A DNA stretch of 64,000 bases from Arthrobacter_D sp015752045 (GTDB lineage: Bacteria; Actinomycetota; Actinomycetes; Actinomycetales; Micrococcaceae), in contig NZ_JADOUS010000005.1 in assembly GCF_015752045.1 (NCBI RefSeq), positions 186,001 to 250,000 on the forward strand, given 5' to 3'. The notes under the pieces were generated by a model that did no database searches, was not told where the DNA came from, and worked only from the letters and a program-made list of their open reading frames with translations. Below are positions 7,213-16,480 of this stretch, piece after piece. The position numbers were made by a program, and so were the translations under genes. Each line of letters opens with the position of its first letter. Within the stretch, counting starts at the first letter, position 1.

Positions 7213-8079
7213 CTACAGCTCGATGCGCTCCGTCTCGATGACTTCCTTGCGCACCTGGCCGGTGACCGTCTCGTCCTGCGTGCGGGCCTCGCGGCTGATC
7301 CGGACGCGCTCGATAGGCACGACGTCCACCTCGATGCGCGGCTTCTCCTCGTAGAGGACCATCTCGACCACGTCGCCGTTGAAGGCGGTCTCCACGGCCG
7401 CGTAGAGGCGCTCGCGCTCGGCCTTGCTGAACGTGCCCGCGCCGTCGTCGTACAGCGGCGCACCGTCCTGGACCGGCACACGCTCGACGACGAGCTCCTC
7501 GCGCCGGATCTGCACGGTCATGGTGACGTCCTCCGTGACCACGCGTTTGACGAGGCGCACGCGCTCCGTCTCGCGGAGTTCGGTGCCGACGCGGAGCTGC
7601 TCCTCGGAGCGCGTCATCGACACCTCGTCGTCATCGGCCGAGCCTGCGAAGGCGTCGGAACGGCCGGCGTCGATATCGGAACGCCCCCCGCGGGTATCGG
7701 CGCGCGACGAACGATCACCGGACGACGAGACCGCCGGGCCGGAGTCGCCATCCGTCGCCGCGGCGATCAGGCCGTAGTAGCGGAGCAGGTGCTGCTCCTC
7801 CTCGGGACTGAGGTGACCGTCCTGGGACATCTTCGGGGAATCGTAGACCGTGCTGTGCGGATACGGGAGGCGCACGTCCTGGCCGTCCAGCGTGGCATCA
7901 CGGAGGGGCGCGAAGGATTCCGGGTTTCCCGCCGTGTGGGTCGCGACGGTGACCCAACTGGGCTCGCCGGTGGCATCATCGACGTAGAGCTGGCCCATGG
8001 GACCGAGGACGGCCCCGTCGTCGCTCAGCACATTCGCGCCGGCGTTCATGGAATCCTTCATCTGTTCAAGCGTGATCAT
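7213..8079 (-). CDS. PRC-barrel / DUF2382 (YsnF-like) stress protein
   Basis: 288 aa. The N-terminal about 80 residues form a PRC-barrel (VLSDDGAVLGPMGQLYVDDATGEPSWVTV). A low-complexity linker follows, then a C-terminal DUF2382 domain of about 110 residues with the repeated EELRVGTELRETERVRLVKRVV pattern. The family includes B. subtilis YsnF, a general stress protein. ATG 8079 (MITLEQMKDS) is preferred because AAAGGG lies before it; 20 further in-frame residues upstream are probably untranslated. Divergent from the LtrA gene; an AAGCATGCTT palindrome lies upstream at 8138-8147. Confidence 0.88.
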   Translation of the reverse strand: MITLEQMKDSMNAGANVLSDDGAVLGPMGQLYVDDATGEPSWVTVATHTAGNPESFAPLRDATLDGQDVRLPYPHSTVYDSPKMSQDGHLSPEEEQHLLRYYGLIAAATDGDSGPAVSSSGDRSSRADTRGGRSDIDAGRSDAFAGSADDDEVSMTRSEEQLRVGTELRETERVRLVKRVVTEDVTMTVQIRREELVVERVPVQDGAPLYDDGAGTFSKAERERLYAAVETAFNGDVVEMVLYEEKPRIEVDVVPIERVRISREARTQDETVTGQVRKEVIETERIEL

Positions 8080-8131
8080 GATGGCCCTTTCGAGGAGGTT
8101 GCTTCTCTTCACCGTAGGTGCCTCCCGAAGT

Positions 8132-8153
8132 GATAGCAAGCATGCTTACTACT
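8132..8153 (-). promoter_or_regulatory. AAGCATGCTT palindrome upstream of the DUF2382 gene
   Basis: GATAGCAAGCATGCTTACTACT contains the 10-bp palindrome AAGCATGCTT. Read towards the gene it gives AAGCATGCTTGCTATC, similar to AAGCCTACTTACTACC just upstream of the alcohol dehydrogenase gene (23494-23509). It may be a promoter or operator; this is inference from similarity. Confidence 0.4.
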
Positions 8154-8220
8154 CGGGTGTCTGCTTCATAATCCCCTCGACCCCTCGGCCGCGCGCCCAC
8201 ACGGTCCTACACTGTCCCGC

Positions 8221-9411
8221 ATGCACCTCCGGCGGAGACCACTGCGGGCCGCGCGCGTGTCCGACGAATCGCACCGCGTCACCACCTTCGAGCTCTTCTT
8301 CGACCTGGTCTTCGTGTTCGCGTTCACGCAGGTCACCGGCTTCATGGCCCACGAGCACTCGTTCCTCGGGGTGCTGCAGGGCATGATCATCCTGGGCCTG
8401 CTCTGGTGGTCCTGGGTGGCCTTCTCCTGGCTCGGCAACCAGACGCACGTGGACGAGGGCATCATGCGCCTCGGCCTGGCCGTCGTCATGGTTGCCATGT
8501 TCGTCGCGGCACTCGCCATCCCCGAAGCCTTCCACGATCTCGAGGGCGGGCTCAGCGGCCCCCTCGTCCTCGCGCTCGCCTACTTCGTGGTGCGGGTGAT
8601 GCACCTGCTGCTCTACCTGTATGCGGCGATGGACGACAAACCGCTCCAGCGCCAGATCCTCACGCTGTCCGTGGCGATGCTCCCGGGCTCTGCCCTCATC
8701 CTCGCGGGCGCGCTGATCGGCGGGACGGCGCAGACCTGGTTGTGGCTGGCCGGGCTCGCGCTGGACATCACCCTGACCTACCTCACCTCCACGGGCGGCA
8801 ACTGGCGCCTGCCCTCGGCGGCGCACTGGACCGAACGCCATGGACTGGTGGTCATCCTCGCGCTCGGCGAGTCGATCGTGGCCATCGGCGTCGGCGCGTC
8901 ACGTGAGCCCGTGAGCATCCCGATCCTCCTCGGCGCGGTGTTCGGGATCGCCCTGTCCATCTGCCTGTGGTGGCTGCACTTCGACGTCGCCGCGATCGCC
9001 GCCGAGCACCGGTTCGCGACGCTGCGCGGCTCGGAACGCATCTCGGCCGCCGTGGACGCCTACTCCTACCTGCATCTGCCGCTCGTGGCCGGGATCATCC
9101 TCGCCGCGTTCGGAGTGGAGGACGTGCTCGCGCATGTCTACGACACGGACGATTTCGGCGTGCTCGGCTCCTTCGCGCTCTTCGGCGGGGCCGCCCTGTT
9201 CCTCCTCGGCAGTTCGGCCTTCTGGCGTCGCATGGCCGGTGACTGGAAGAAGCTCCGGCTCGTCGGCACCGCCGTCCTGCTCCTGCTCATCCCCGTGGCC
9301 GCCCCGCTCGCACCGCTGGCGGCCCTCGCGCTGGCGTCCGTGATAGCCGCTGCACTGGTGGTCACGGAGAGCCTTCGGGACGCCGAGGCGAGGGCGTCGA
9401 TCCGGGAGTAG
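8221..9411 (+). CDS. LtrA (low temperature requirement A) family membrane protein
   Basis: 396 aa, about ten transmembrane segments. The N-terminal RVTTFELFFDLVFVFAFTQ signature is diagnostic of the LtrA family, and EALGESIVAIGVG-like sequence recurs in the middle (LALGESIVAIGVGA). LtrA was named for a Listeria mutant unable to grow at low temperature; its biochemical function is not known. TACACT at 8208-8213 lies 7 nt before the ATG without a ribosome site, so the transcript is probably leaderless. Confidence 0.88.
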   Translation: MHLRRRPLRAARVSDESHRVTTFELFFDLVFVFAFTQVTGFMAHEHSFLGVLQGMIILGLLWWSWVAFSWLGNQTHVDEGIMRLGLAVVMVAMFVAALAIPEAFHDLEGGLSGPLVLALAYFVVRVMHLLLYLYAAMDDKPLQRQILTLSVAMLPGSALILAGALIGGTAQTWLWLAGLALDITLTYLTSTGGNWRLPSAAHWTERHGLVVILALGESIVAIGVGASREPVSIPILLGAVFGIALSICLWWLHFDVAAIAAEHRFATLRGSERISAAVDAYSYLHLPLVAGIILAAFGVEDVLAHVYDTDDFGVLGSFALFGGAALFLLGSSAFWRRMAGDWKKLRLVGTAVLLLLIPVAAPLAPLAALALASVIAAALVVTESLRDAEARASIRE

Positions 9412-9555
9412 TACGGGACCGCGCAGGGAGCGGACCTTTGCCCGGCGCTTCCGCGCGGAGACGGGCACGACGCCGGCCGCCTGGCTCACGGGGATCCGTC
9501 AGGGGCTGCGACCTCGACCTGCACGACCTCGAGGAACAGTTCGGCGGTCGGGCCC

Positions 9556-10482
9556 TCAGCCGGTGACGCCCCGGATGACGAGGAACACGAGCGGCAGGTA
9601 GGCCACGCCGGCGACCGTCTGCAGGGTGATCGTCGAGGCCATGAGGCGTGAGTCCCCGCCGAGGGCCCGGGCCATCACGTACGCCGAGGACGCCGTCGGC
9701 AGGGACAGGAAAAGGATCACCGTGGCGGCCGGCTCCCCCGTGAGCCCGAGCAGCAGGCAGCCGGCGACACCGAGGCCGGGGAGCACCACGAACTTGACCG
9801 AGGTGGAAAGCGCCACGGCAGCGAAGTTCCTGCCCATGCTGCGGAGCTCGAGCGCCGCACCGACGCAGAGCAGGCCGAGCGGCAACGACGCCGTCCCGAG
9901 GGTCCGCACGAAGCCGTCGATGCCGGGCGGCAGGCCGACCCCCGTGACATTCAGCAGGATCCCGATCAGGCAGGCCAAGATCAGCGGGTTCGTGGCGATG
10001 CTGCGGGCGGTGCCGCCGACGGTCAGCCGCACGGCGCCGTAGCGCGCGAAGGCGAGCGTGCAGAGGACGTTCACGAGCGGCACGAGGATGGTGTTGGCGA
10101 TGGCGGCGAGCGCCACGCCGTCGGACCCGAACAGGGCGAGGGCGATGGAGAGCCCGAGGTAGTTGTTGAACCGGATGCCGCCCTGCAGCACCGAGGTGAA
10201 GGCGGGGCCGTCGAGGTCCAGGCGGCGCTGCGCGAGGACGAGTCCGAGCGCCGTGAGGATGACCGACCCTGCGAGGATCGGTGCCATCAGGGCGATCGGC
10301 AGACCGGCGAGATCCGCCGTCGCGGTGCCGCTGATGAACAGCGCGGGCAGCAGGATGAAGTAGCAGAGCCGCTCGGCGGGTGGCCAGAAGGCGGGTACGA
10401 GGAAGCTGCGCGCGCGGATGCCGTAACCGAGGGCGATCAGGCCGATCACTGGGCCGAGCGCGACAAGGGTCTGGGCGATCAC
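9556..10482 (-). CDS. AEC family transporter
   Basis: 308 aa, ten hydrophobic segments, from the auxin efflux carrier / malonate permease (AEC) superfamily. Characteristic stretches are ILLPALFISGTA, GGIRFNNYLGLSIAL and the C-terminal LPTASSAYVMARALGGD. Bacterial members export or import organic anions or amino-acid-like compounds; the substrate here is unknown. The start is placed at GTG 10482 because a longer ATG-started frame would overlap the upstream hydrolase gene by 92 bp and has no family match. It follows the hydrolase gene in the same direction with a 58-bp gap. Confidence 0.82.
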   Translation of the reverse strand: MIAQTLVALGPVIGLIALGYGIRARSFLVPAFWPPAERLCYFILLPALFISGTATADLAGLPIALMAPILAGSVILTALGLVLAQRRLDLDGPAFTSVLQGGIRFNNYLGLSIALALFGSDGVALAAIANTILVPLVNVLCTLAFARYGAVRLTVGGTARSIATNPLILACLIGILLNVTGVGLPPGIDGFVRTLGTASLPLGLLCVGAALELRSMGRNFAAVALSTSVKFVVLPGLGVAGCLLLGLTGEPAATVILFLSLPTASSAYVMARALGGDSRLMASTITLQTVAGVAYLPLVFLVIRGVTG

Positions 10483-10540
10483 CGGCCCGGATCCGGCGGC
10501 AGAACGGCGAGTGACGGTCGGGCGGGCAGGCCCGGGGCGG

Positions 10541-11182
10541 TCACCAGCCCCGGTCCTGGAGCCAGTCGGCGGCCAGCCTGCCCCACTGCTCGGCGGCACC
10601 CTGTCCCTCCGCGAGGCCGAGGCCGTGCTCACCCTCCTCGAAGACGTGGAGGACGTGCGGCACGGCGTGCGCCGCGAGCGCCTGGCCGAGCAGGTAGGCG
10701 TGCTCCACGGGGACGGACTCGTCCGCGGCGGTATGCCAGAGGAAGAAGGGCGGCGCGTCCCCGGTGACCAGCCGGTCCAGTGAGGTCGCGGCGCGGAGCG
10801 TCCCCCCGGCGTCGGGCCCGATCAGTTCGTCCTGCGATCCCCGGTGCGTCGCGAGTTCCATGGACACCACCGGGTAGCCCAGCACGGCAGCGTCCACGCG
10901 TTCATCGTCGCGCGCGCCCGGAGCGAGCGCCGCATGGCCGGCGAGATGGCCGCCGGCCGAGAATCCGAGCAGCGCCACGCGGTCGGCGCCGGCAGCGCGG
11001 ACCCGGCGGATCTCCGCACGGACGGCGTCGAGCGGTCCGGGGTGGCGGGTCCGGACGGGATAGGCGAAGACCCCGGCGGACAGGCCGAAGGAGCGCAGCC
11101 GCTCGGCGACGACCTCACCCTCGTTGTCGGACAGCATGGTGTAGCCGCCGCCGGGCAGGACGATGACGTGGGAAGACTTCAT
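10541..11182 (-). CDS. Alpha/beta hydrolase (esterase/dienelactone-hydrolase-like)
   Basis: 213 aa alpha/beta-hydrolase fold enzyme. Oxyanion region VLPGGGYTMLSDNEGE, nucleophile motif GFSAGGHLAGH, and catalytic histidine in EEGEHGLGLAEG are all visible. The pattern resembles carbohydrate acetyl esterases (acetylxylan esterase-like), but the substrate is unknown. TACGGT (11189-11194, complement) lies 6 nt before the ATG, supporting a leaderless start and the chosen N-terminus. Confidence 0.82.
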   Translation of the reverse strand: MKSSHVIVLPGGGYTMLSDNEGEVVAERLRSFGLSAGVFAYPVRTRHPGPLDAVRAEIRRVRAAGADRVALLGFSAGGHLAGHAALAPGARDDERVDAAVLGYPVVSMELATHRGSQDELIGPDAGGTLRAATSLDRLVTGDAPPFFLWHTAADESVPVEHAYLLGQALAAHAVPHVLHVFEEGEHGLGLAEGQGAAEQWGRLAADWLQDRGW

Positions 11183-11245
11183 GCCCTTACCGTACTGTGG
11201 CCGCAGCCGACGGGCGGACCCGTCACCTGACCGGTTGATGCACAA

Positions 11246-11271
11246 AGCCCCCGGCCGTGGGGCCAGGGGCT
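11246..11271 (-). terminator. Hairpin terminator after DUF4193 gene
   Basis: AGCCCC-C-GGCC, loop GTGG, GGCC-A-GGGGCT: a ten-pair stem with one mismatch, 23 bp beyond the stop of the minus-strand gene at 11294. Confidence 0.6.
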
Positions 11272-11293
11272 CGACGCGCATCCGAGGGAGCTG

Positions 11294-11599
11294 TCAGCCC
11301 TCACACTCGGCGCAGTACTTGTCGCCGTTCTTCTCGCGCGCAAGCTGGCTGCGGTGGTGCACCAGGAAACAGGACATGCAGGTGAACTCGTCCTCCTGCT
11401 GGGGGATGACCTGGATCAGGAGTTCCTCGTGCGAGAGGTCGGCCCCCGGGAGGTCGATGCCTTCCGCGGTCTCGCCGTCCTCGACATCGATCAGCGCGGT
11501 CTGCGTGGTTGCGCTGCGCTGTGCCTGAATTGCCTCCAACGACTCGTTGGCCGGCTGGTCTTCCGGACGAACGCGCGGCTCGTCGTAGTCGGTTGCCAT
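11294..11599 (-). CDS. DUF4193 family zinc-finger-like protein
   Basis: 101 aa, acidic N-terminal half, then a C-terminal cysteine pair arrangement CMSCFLVHHRSQL ... YCAECEG typical of a small zinc ribbon. This is the actinobacterial DUF4193 family, function unknown. AGGAGATCAACCGTA precedes the ATG. Divergent and well separated from its right-hand neighbour. Confidence 0.88.
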   Translation of the reverse strand: MATDYDEPRVRPEDQPANESLEAIQAQRSATTQTALIDVEDGETAEGIDLPGADLSHEELLIQVIPQQEDEFTCMSCFLVHHRSQLAREKNGDKYCAECEG

Positions 11600-11698
11600 T
11601 ACGGTTGATCTCCTTCTATGGGCGGGAATGACGCCCAGATGCCACTCTCAACCTCGGCAGAGGCGGAAGTATTCCATATACGGGCTGCAATATACCGG

Positions 11699-12298
11699 TT
11701 ACGGATGGGACTTTTCTCCACGCTCCGCTCCCACGTCGATCTGAACTTCATTGTGACGGAAGACCCCGGGCGTGATAGGCGGATTGAAGCGCGCGTACCG
11801 CGGTTCACCCTGCGGCGCGAAGGCCGCCTTCTCCACGGCTGCCAGCAGTTCCCCGAGGTGTCGTTCGAAGGATGCACGGCCGCCGCGGCCGGAGAAGGAT
11901 ACGACGGCGGTGGTTGCCGCGGGCTTCTCCACCACCCGGACCCGGGGGTCATCGGGCACCGGCGCGGTGGCGAGGGAGACATCGGCGGGCAGCACGAAGG
12001 CCACGGTGTGGCCGGTCGATGCCCTCTGCTGGGTCACCGGGGCCGTCATCGCCAGCTGCTCCGACACCCCCTCCCCGGGTGGGCCGGACGCCTGCTGCGT
12101 CACGGGCGCCGTCATCGCGAGCTTCCGCCGCGAGGTGTTCGCACCGAAGATGTACGACGCGAGCGTCCGGAAGGCCGCGCTGCCGGCGTCGTCGAACGCG
12201 GCCTCGACGTCCACCTCGGCCACGACGTGCGCCGGGTAGGCCCGCAGTTCGAACCCCGGGTAGGCGTCGATCAGGGTGTAGGGCTGCTGTTCGGTCAT
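11699..12298 (-). CDS. SOUL family heme-binding protein
   Basis: 199 aa. The SOUL/HBP fold is recognised from YPGFELRAYPAHVVAEV, the double LAMTAPVTQQ segments (residues about 60 and 82), and FNPPITPGVFRHNEVQ at the C-terminus. Family members bind heme or related tetrapyrroles; in bacteria their role is not settled. TACCAT lies 7 nt before the ATG (leaderless). Divergent from the SDR gene at 12383. Confidence 0.85.
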   Translation of the reverse strand: MTEQQPYTLIDAYPGFELRAYPAHVVAEVDVEAAFDDAGSAAFRTLASYIFGANTSRRKLAMTAPVTQQASGPPGEGVSEQLAMTAPVTQQRASTGHTVAFVLPADVSLATAPVPDDPRVRVVEKPAATTAVVSFSGRGGRASFERHLGELLAAVEKAAFAPQGEPRYARFNPPITPGVFRHNEVQIDVGAERGEKSHP

Positions 12299-12382
12299 GC
12301 CGGGGATGGTACGCCCCGATCCTGACCGCGGGCCGTCGTAGGGTGGGACGCAGCCCCCTTCCCGACCCCTCCAGGAGCTTCC

Positions 12383-13183
12383 ATGGCATTGGCACTCGAC
12401 CTCAGCGGCAGGACGGCGCTCGTCACCGGTTCCACGCAGGGCATCGGACGGGCGATCGCGACGAGCCTGGCGATCGCCGGCGCCCGGGTGGGGGTCAACG
12501 GCCGCAGCAACCGCAGCGTCGCGCGCGCCATGGAAGCCATCCGCCGGGACGTGCCGGACGCCGACCTCGTGGCCGTCGCCGCGGACGTCACCACGGACGA
12601 CGGCGTCGCGAAGGCGCTGGGCGTCCTCCCCGCCGTGGACGTCCTCATCAACAACCTCGGGATCTTCGGTGCTCAGCCCGCCCTCGAGATCGACGACGCA
12701 GAATGGCGCCGCTACTTCGAGGTCAACGTGCTCACCGCCATCCGCCTGACCCGCTCCTACCTGCCCGGCATGATCAGCGCGGGCTGGGGCCGCATCCAGT
12801 ACATCGCCAGCGATTCCGCCGTCGTCATCCCCACCGAGATGATCCACTACGGGGTCTCCAAGACCGCGCTGCTGGGCGTCTCGCGCGGGTTCGCGAAGGA
12901 GGCCCGCGGCACCGGGGTGACCGTGAACTCGATCATCGCGGGGCCCACGCACACCGGCGGTGTCGAGGACTTCGTGTACCAGCTCGTCGACAAGGACCTC
13001 GAGTGGGAGGACGCGCAGCGGCAGTTCATGAGGGACCACCGCCCGCAGTCGCTGCTGGAACGACTGATCGAGCCCGAGGAGATCGCGAACATGGTGACCT
13101 ATCTCGCCTCGCCGCTCGCCTCGGCCACGACGGGCGCCGCGGTACGCGTGGACGGCGGGTACGTGGACGCCATCCTCCCGTGA
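12383..13183 (+). CDS. SDR family oxidoreductase
   Basis: 266 aa short-chain dehydrogenase. Cofactor motif TGSTQGIG (residues 15-22), NNLG active-site stabilising motif, and the catalytic Ser ... YGVSK (Tyr-x3-Lys) are present. The glycine-rich loop followed by a basic GRSNRS suggests NADP(H) preference. Substrate unknown. Its stop overlaps the start of the downstream AlkA-like gene by 4 bp, so the two are translationally coupled. Confidence 0.88.
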   Translation: MALALDLSGRTALVTGSTQGIGRAIATSLAIAGARVGVNGRSNRSVARAMEAIRRDVPDADLVAVAADVTTDDGVAKALGVLPAVDVLINNLGIFGAQPALEIDDAEWRRYFEVNVLTAIRLTRSYLPGMISAGWGRIQYIASDSAVVIPTEMIHYGVSKTALLGVSRGFAKEARGTGVTVNSIIAGPTHTGGVEDFVYQLVDKDLEWEDAQRQFMRDHRPQSLLERLIEPEEIANMVTYLASPLASATTGAAVRVDGGYVDAILP

Positions 13184-14043
13184 GCCGCACCCGAGCCCTC
13201 ACCCCGAACGGCGCTCTCCAGGCGGGCCCGATGGCCGCGATCCTCGCCAACCACGCCATCCCCGGCTGCGAGGTCACCGGCACGGGCGGGCTCTCGCACA
13301 CGCGCCTGCTGGCGACGCCGGGCGGCCCCCGTCGCGTCACGGTCACCCTCCGGCCCGACGACGTCGAACTCACCGCGGACACCGACGACGACGCCGAGTT
13401 CGCGCACCTGAAGCACGCCACGCGCCGCTGGCTGGACCTCGACGCGGATACCACCGCCGTCGAGCGCGCGTTCGACGGCGACCCGCTCCTCGGCCCGCTG
13501 GTCCGTCGGCTCCCCGGCCTGCGCGCGGTCGGCTACCCGGAGGCGTTCGAGGCCGCGGTCATGACCGTCCTCGGCCAGCAGGTCTCCGTCGCGGCGGGGT
13601 GCACCTTCGGCGGCAGGCTCGCGGCGGCGTACGGTGAGCGGTCGACGTCGGGCCTGACCCTGTTCCCCACGCCGCAGTCGCTCGCCGACGCGCCGCACGA
13701 GGAGCTGCGTGCCGCGGTGGGTGTGACCCGCACACGGGCCGCGACCGTCCAGAACGTGGCCCGCGCCGTCGTCGACGGCCTGTCCCTCGATCCCGACGCC
13801 GATCATGCGCTGCAGCGCAGCCGGCTGCTGGCGATCCCCGGGATCGGCCCCTGGTCCGCCGACTACCTCGCGGTGCGGGTGCTGCGCGATCCCGACGCGT
13901 TCACACCGGGCGATCTCGTGGCACGCCGCGCGATGGGCAACCCGAGCATCCGGGACGCCGACCGGCTGTCGGAGGCCTGGCGCCCCTACCGGGCCTATGC
14001 CCTGTTCCATCTCTGGACGGCGGCGACCTACCGCGGAGCCTAG
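13180..14043 (+). CDS. DNA-3-methyladenine glycosylase II (AlkA-like)
   Basis: 287 aa. Removes alkylated purines from DNA in base excision repair. The helix-hairpin-helix (LLAIPGIGPWSADYLAVRVL) and the following catalytic aspartate region (DAFTPGDLVARR) are clear, preceded by VMTVLGQQVSVAAG. The size matches AlkA without the Ada regulatory domain that is fused in some actinobacteria. Start GTG 13180 overlaps the SDR stop (GTGA). Its own stop shares CTAG with the stop of the convergent PucR-type gene. Confidence 0.87.
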   Translation: MSRTRALTPNGALQAGPMAAILANHAIPGCEVTGTGGLSHTRLLATPGGPRRVTVTLRPDDVELTADTDDDAEFAHLKHATRRWLDLDADTTAVERAFDGDPLLGPLVRRLPGLRAVGYPEAFEAAVMTVLGQQVSVAAGCTFGGRLAAAYGERSTSGLTLFPTPQSLADAPHEELRAAVGVTRTRAATVQNVARAVVDGLSLDPDADHALQRSRLLAIPGIGPWSADYLAVRVLRDPDAFTPGDLVARRAMGNPSIRDADRLSEAWRPYRAYALFHLWTAATYRGA

Positions 14044-15275
14044 GCGTACTGCGCCGGGGCCCTCCGGTCGCTGCGCAGCGCGATCTCCAGTTCGAAGCGC
14101 ACCTTCGGGTCCTTGAGGTCGTCGCCGAACAGTTCGCGCAGCTGCTGGACGCGGTAGCCGACCGTCTGCCCGTGGATGCCGAGCTCCTCGGCGATCGGCG
14201 CACGCTGACCCCAGTGCCGCAGCCAGGCCAGCAGGGTCTCCTCGAGCTTGATGCGCTGGATGTCCGGCAGGCCGGCGAGCGGGGCGAGCCTCCGGCGGGC
14301 GAGTTCCCCGACGGCCGAGGGCTCGGCCGCGAGGACCACCTCGGTCATGTGCTCGTCCGCCCAGACCGGCCGCTCCTCGGAGCCCTCGCGCGGTGGGAGC
14401 ATGGAGGCCGCCAGGACCGCCAGGCGCAGCGACTGCGCCACCTGGTCGAGGCCACCCGCGGGCCCGATCGCCGCGCTCCGCCCGGTGAGCACGCGGTCGA
14501 GCTCGGCACGCTGCCGGGCCCCCCGTTCGGGGACCAGGGCGACGGCGTCGGTCTCGCGTTCGACGACGATCGCCCCCGGCCCGAGCCGCTGCCGGATCCC
14601 CCGCGCACGGTCCAGCGGCAGCGTCACCACGGCGACCTGCGCGGGAACAGCCCAGTCCGCGAGGGACGCCGCCTGCCGGAGCGCGGTCTCGTCCGCCTGC
14701 CCGAGCAGCAGAAGCTCCAGCAGTTCGGCGCGGCGGCGGTCCACGGCCCCCGCCCGCTCCGACTGCTCGAAGGCGTAGGCCTCGGCACTCACGGCGGAGA
14801 GCTCGTCGATGTAGGCCATGATCGATTCCCCGAGGTCGACGACGACGGCGGGGCCGAGGCCCTCCTCCATGGAGCGGCGCGACATCTCCCGGAACGTGAC
14901 GCGCGCGCCCATGCGATAGGCACCCAGTAACGCATCCATGCTGCGCCCCTGCCGGAACTCGCCCCGACCCAGGCCCGCCACCAACTGGCGGCTCTGATCG
15001 GACAGCGCCGGCAGAGCGGTGCCCGGCAGCTCGAGGAAACGCTCGAGCGAGGCAGCCACGCCCCGGCGCAGGCCGCGACCGAATTTACCCTCGATGGGCC
15101 GCGCGTAGGCGGGGACCAGCTGCGGGACCGCCTGGATGATGGCCTCCACGAGGTCCGGCGTCAGGGGCCTCAACCGGTCGCTGACCTCCGGCGGGAGACT
15201 GAGCCACGGCGGTTCCGGCGGAGCGATCTCCAGCACATCAGAACTCAAGGGGACGACTCCGATCTGTTTCGTCAA
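14040..15275 (-). CDS. PucR/CdaR-type transcriptional regulator
   Basis: 411 aa. The C-terminal PucR-type helix-turn-helix is recognised from LLAWLRHWGQRAPIAEELGIHGQTVGYRVQQL. The central region resembles a degenerate GGDEF-like domain and the N-terminal part is a helical sensor domain. It is divergent from the reductase-desaturase pair with only 71 bp between, so it probably controls that pair (inference). The start is uncertain: TTG 15275 gives the full frame, GTG 15236 is an alternative, and neither has a clear ribosome site. Converges with alkA, sharing 4 bp of stop codon. Confidence 0.82.
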   Translation of the reverse strand: MTKQIGVVPLSSDVLEIAPPEPPWLSLPPEVSDRLRPLTPDLVEAIIQAVPQLVPAYARPIEGKFGRGLRRGVAASLERFLELPGTALPALSDQSRQLVAGLGRGEFRQGRSMDALLGAYRMGARVTFREMSRRSMEEGLGPAVVVDLGESIMAYIDELSAVSAEAYAFEQSERAGAVDRRRAELLELLLLGQADETALRQAASLADWAVPAQVAVVTLPLDRARGIRQRLGPGAIVVERETDAVALVPERGARQRAELDRVLTGRSAAIGPAGGLDQVAQSLRLAVLAASMLPPREGSEERPVWADEHMTEVVLAAEPSAVGELARRRLAPLAGLPDIQRIKLEETLLAWLRHWGQRAPIAEELGIHGQTVGYRVQQLRELFGDDLKDPKVRFELEIALRSDRRAPAQYA

Positions 15276-15346
15276 GACAATTCTTCTACCTCAACTCTAT
15301 GTCAGGAGTGCAGAACTTTAGCGGCGGAGGCTATATTGTTGGTTCA

Positions 15347-16459
15347 ATGATCCGGTTCAAGAAGTTGGCGCGCGCAACGGCCGCGCTGACCACCCCACTG
15401 ACGGCGGAAGACTTCCTGGCGCTCTTCAACCCGGTGTACTCCTCGCGCCAGCTTCGTGGTGTCGTGACCCGTGTGGTGCATGAGACCGAGGATTCCGCCA
15501 CGATCTACTTCCGCCCCGGGCACGGCTGGCATGCGCACCAGGCCGGCCAGTGGGCGCGTATCGGCGTCGAACTCGACGGGGTCCGCCAGTGGCGCTCCTA
15601 TTCCCTGAGCAACGCCGCGGGACACGATCCCGCCATCACCGTCACGGACGCCGGATCCGTGTCCCACGTCCTGGTCCGCGATACGAAGCCGGGGGACGTC
15701 CTGTTCCTCGCACCGCCCCAGGGCGACTTCATCCTTCCCGAGCACCCGCGCTCCCTGCTCATGCTCACGGCGGGCAGCGGCATCACGCCGGTCATGTCCA
15801 TGATCCGCACGCTCATCCCGCGCCGACCGGACGCCAGCGTGGTGCTCATCAATTCCAACAGCACCCCGGAGAAGAGCCTGTTCCGCGAGGAGCTGGACGA
15901 ACTGGCGGACCAGTTCCCCAACCTCACGGTCCGCCACTGGTTCACCAGCGCCCGCGGCCGCCTGCAGTTCACCGCCCAGACCATCGCCGACCTCTGCCCG
16001 GACTGGCGCTCACGTGCCGCGTACGCCTGCGGACCCGAGGGGTTCCTCGACGACGCCGAGGTCCTCTGGGAGCAGGAGGCGGCGCTCGAGCAGTCGCGTA
16101 CCGTCCCGAATGTCACCGCCGGAGCGGAGGCACAGTCCGCACGGACCGGCACGCTGACGATCGAGCGGTTCAGCACCGACCTCACCGCGGGCGCCGGACA
16201 TGACGGCGGCCTCGTCACCTTCGAGCAGTCCGACCGCGAGGTGCAGGCCGACGGCGACACGACGCTGCTCGACATCGGCGAGGACGCCGGCGTGCTCATG
16301 CCGAGCGGCTGCCGGATGGGCATCTGCCACAGCTGCCTCATCCCGCTCCGCGCCGGCCAGGTGCGCGATCTCCGCACCGGCGAGCTGCACAACACTCCCG
16401 GCCAGCTCATCCAGACCTGCGTCTCGGCAGCCGCCGGGCCCGTGAACCTCGACCTGTAA
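15347..16459 (+). CDS. Ferredoxin reductase with fused 2Fe-2S domain (desaturase electron donor)
   Basis: 370 aa. FAD-binding domain (RQWRSYSLSNAA), NAD-binding domain (LMLTAGSGITPVMSMIR; AYACGPEGF), then a C-terminal plant-type ferredoxin domain with SGCRMGICHSCL and a later TCV supplying the four cluster cysteines. Arranged like mycobacterial Rv3230c, which passes electrons to the desaturase DesA3. The desaturase gene follows after 21 bp. ATG 15347 follows TATATT with 9 nt between; an upstream in-frame ATG at 15299 is less likely. Confidence 0.9.
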   Translation: MIRFKKLARATAALTTPLTAEDFLALFNPVYSSRQLRGVVTRVVHETEDSATIYFRPGHGWHAHQAGQWARIGVELDGVRQWRSYSLSNAAGHDPAITVTDAGSVSHVLVRDTKPGDVLFLAPPQGDFILPEHPRSLLMLTAGSGITPVMSMIRTLIPRRPDASVVLINSNSTPEKSLFREELDELADQFPNLTVRHWFTSARGRLQFTAQTIADLCPDWRSRAAYACGPEGFLDDAEVLWEQEAALEQSRTVPNVTAGAEAQSARTGTLTIERFSTDLTAGAGHDGGLVTFEQSDREVQADGDTTLLDIGEDAGVLMPSGCRMGICHSCLIPLRAGQVRDLRTGELHNTPGQLIQTCVSAAAGPVNLDL

Positions 16460-16480
16460 CCCCCGACGGAGGAGTCCCCC

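Noticed and set aside
9953..10482. Possibility that the AEC gene starts at 10632
   Set aside because: The extra 50 residues are Arg/Pro/Ser-rich, match nothing, and would overlap the hydrolase gene by 92 bp.
11872..13179. Long upstream extension of the AlkA-like frame
   Set aside because: Runs across the SOUL and SDR genes in another frame and reads as low-complexity Arg/Pro. The real start is GTG 13180.
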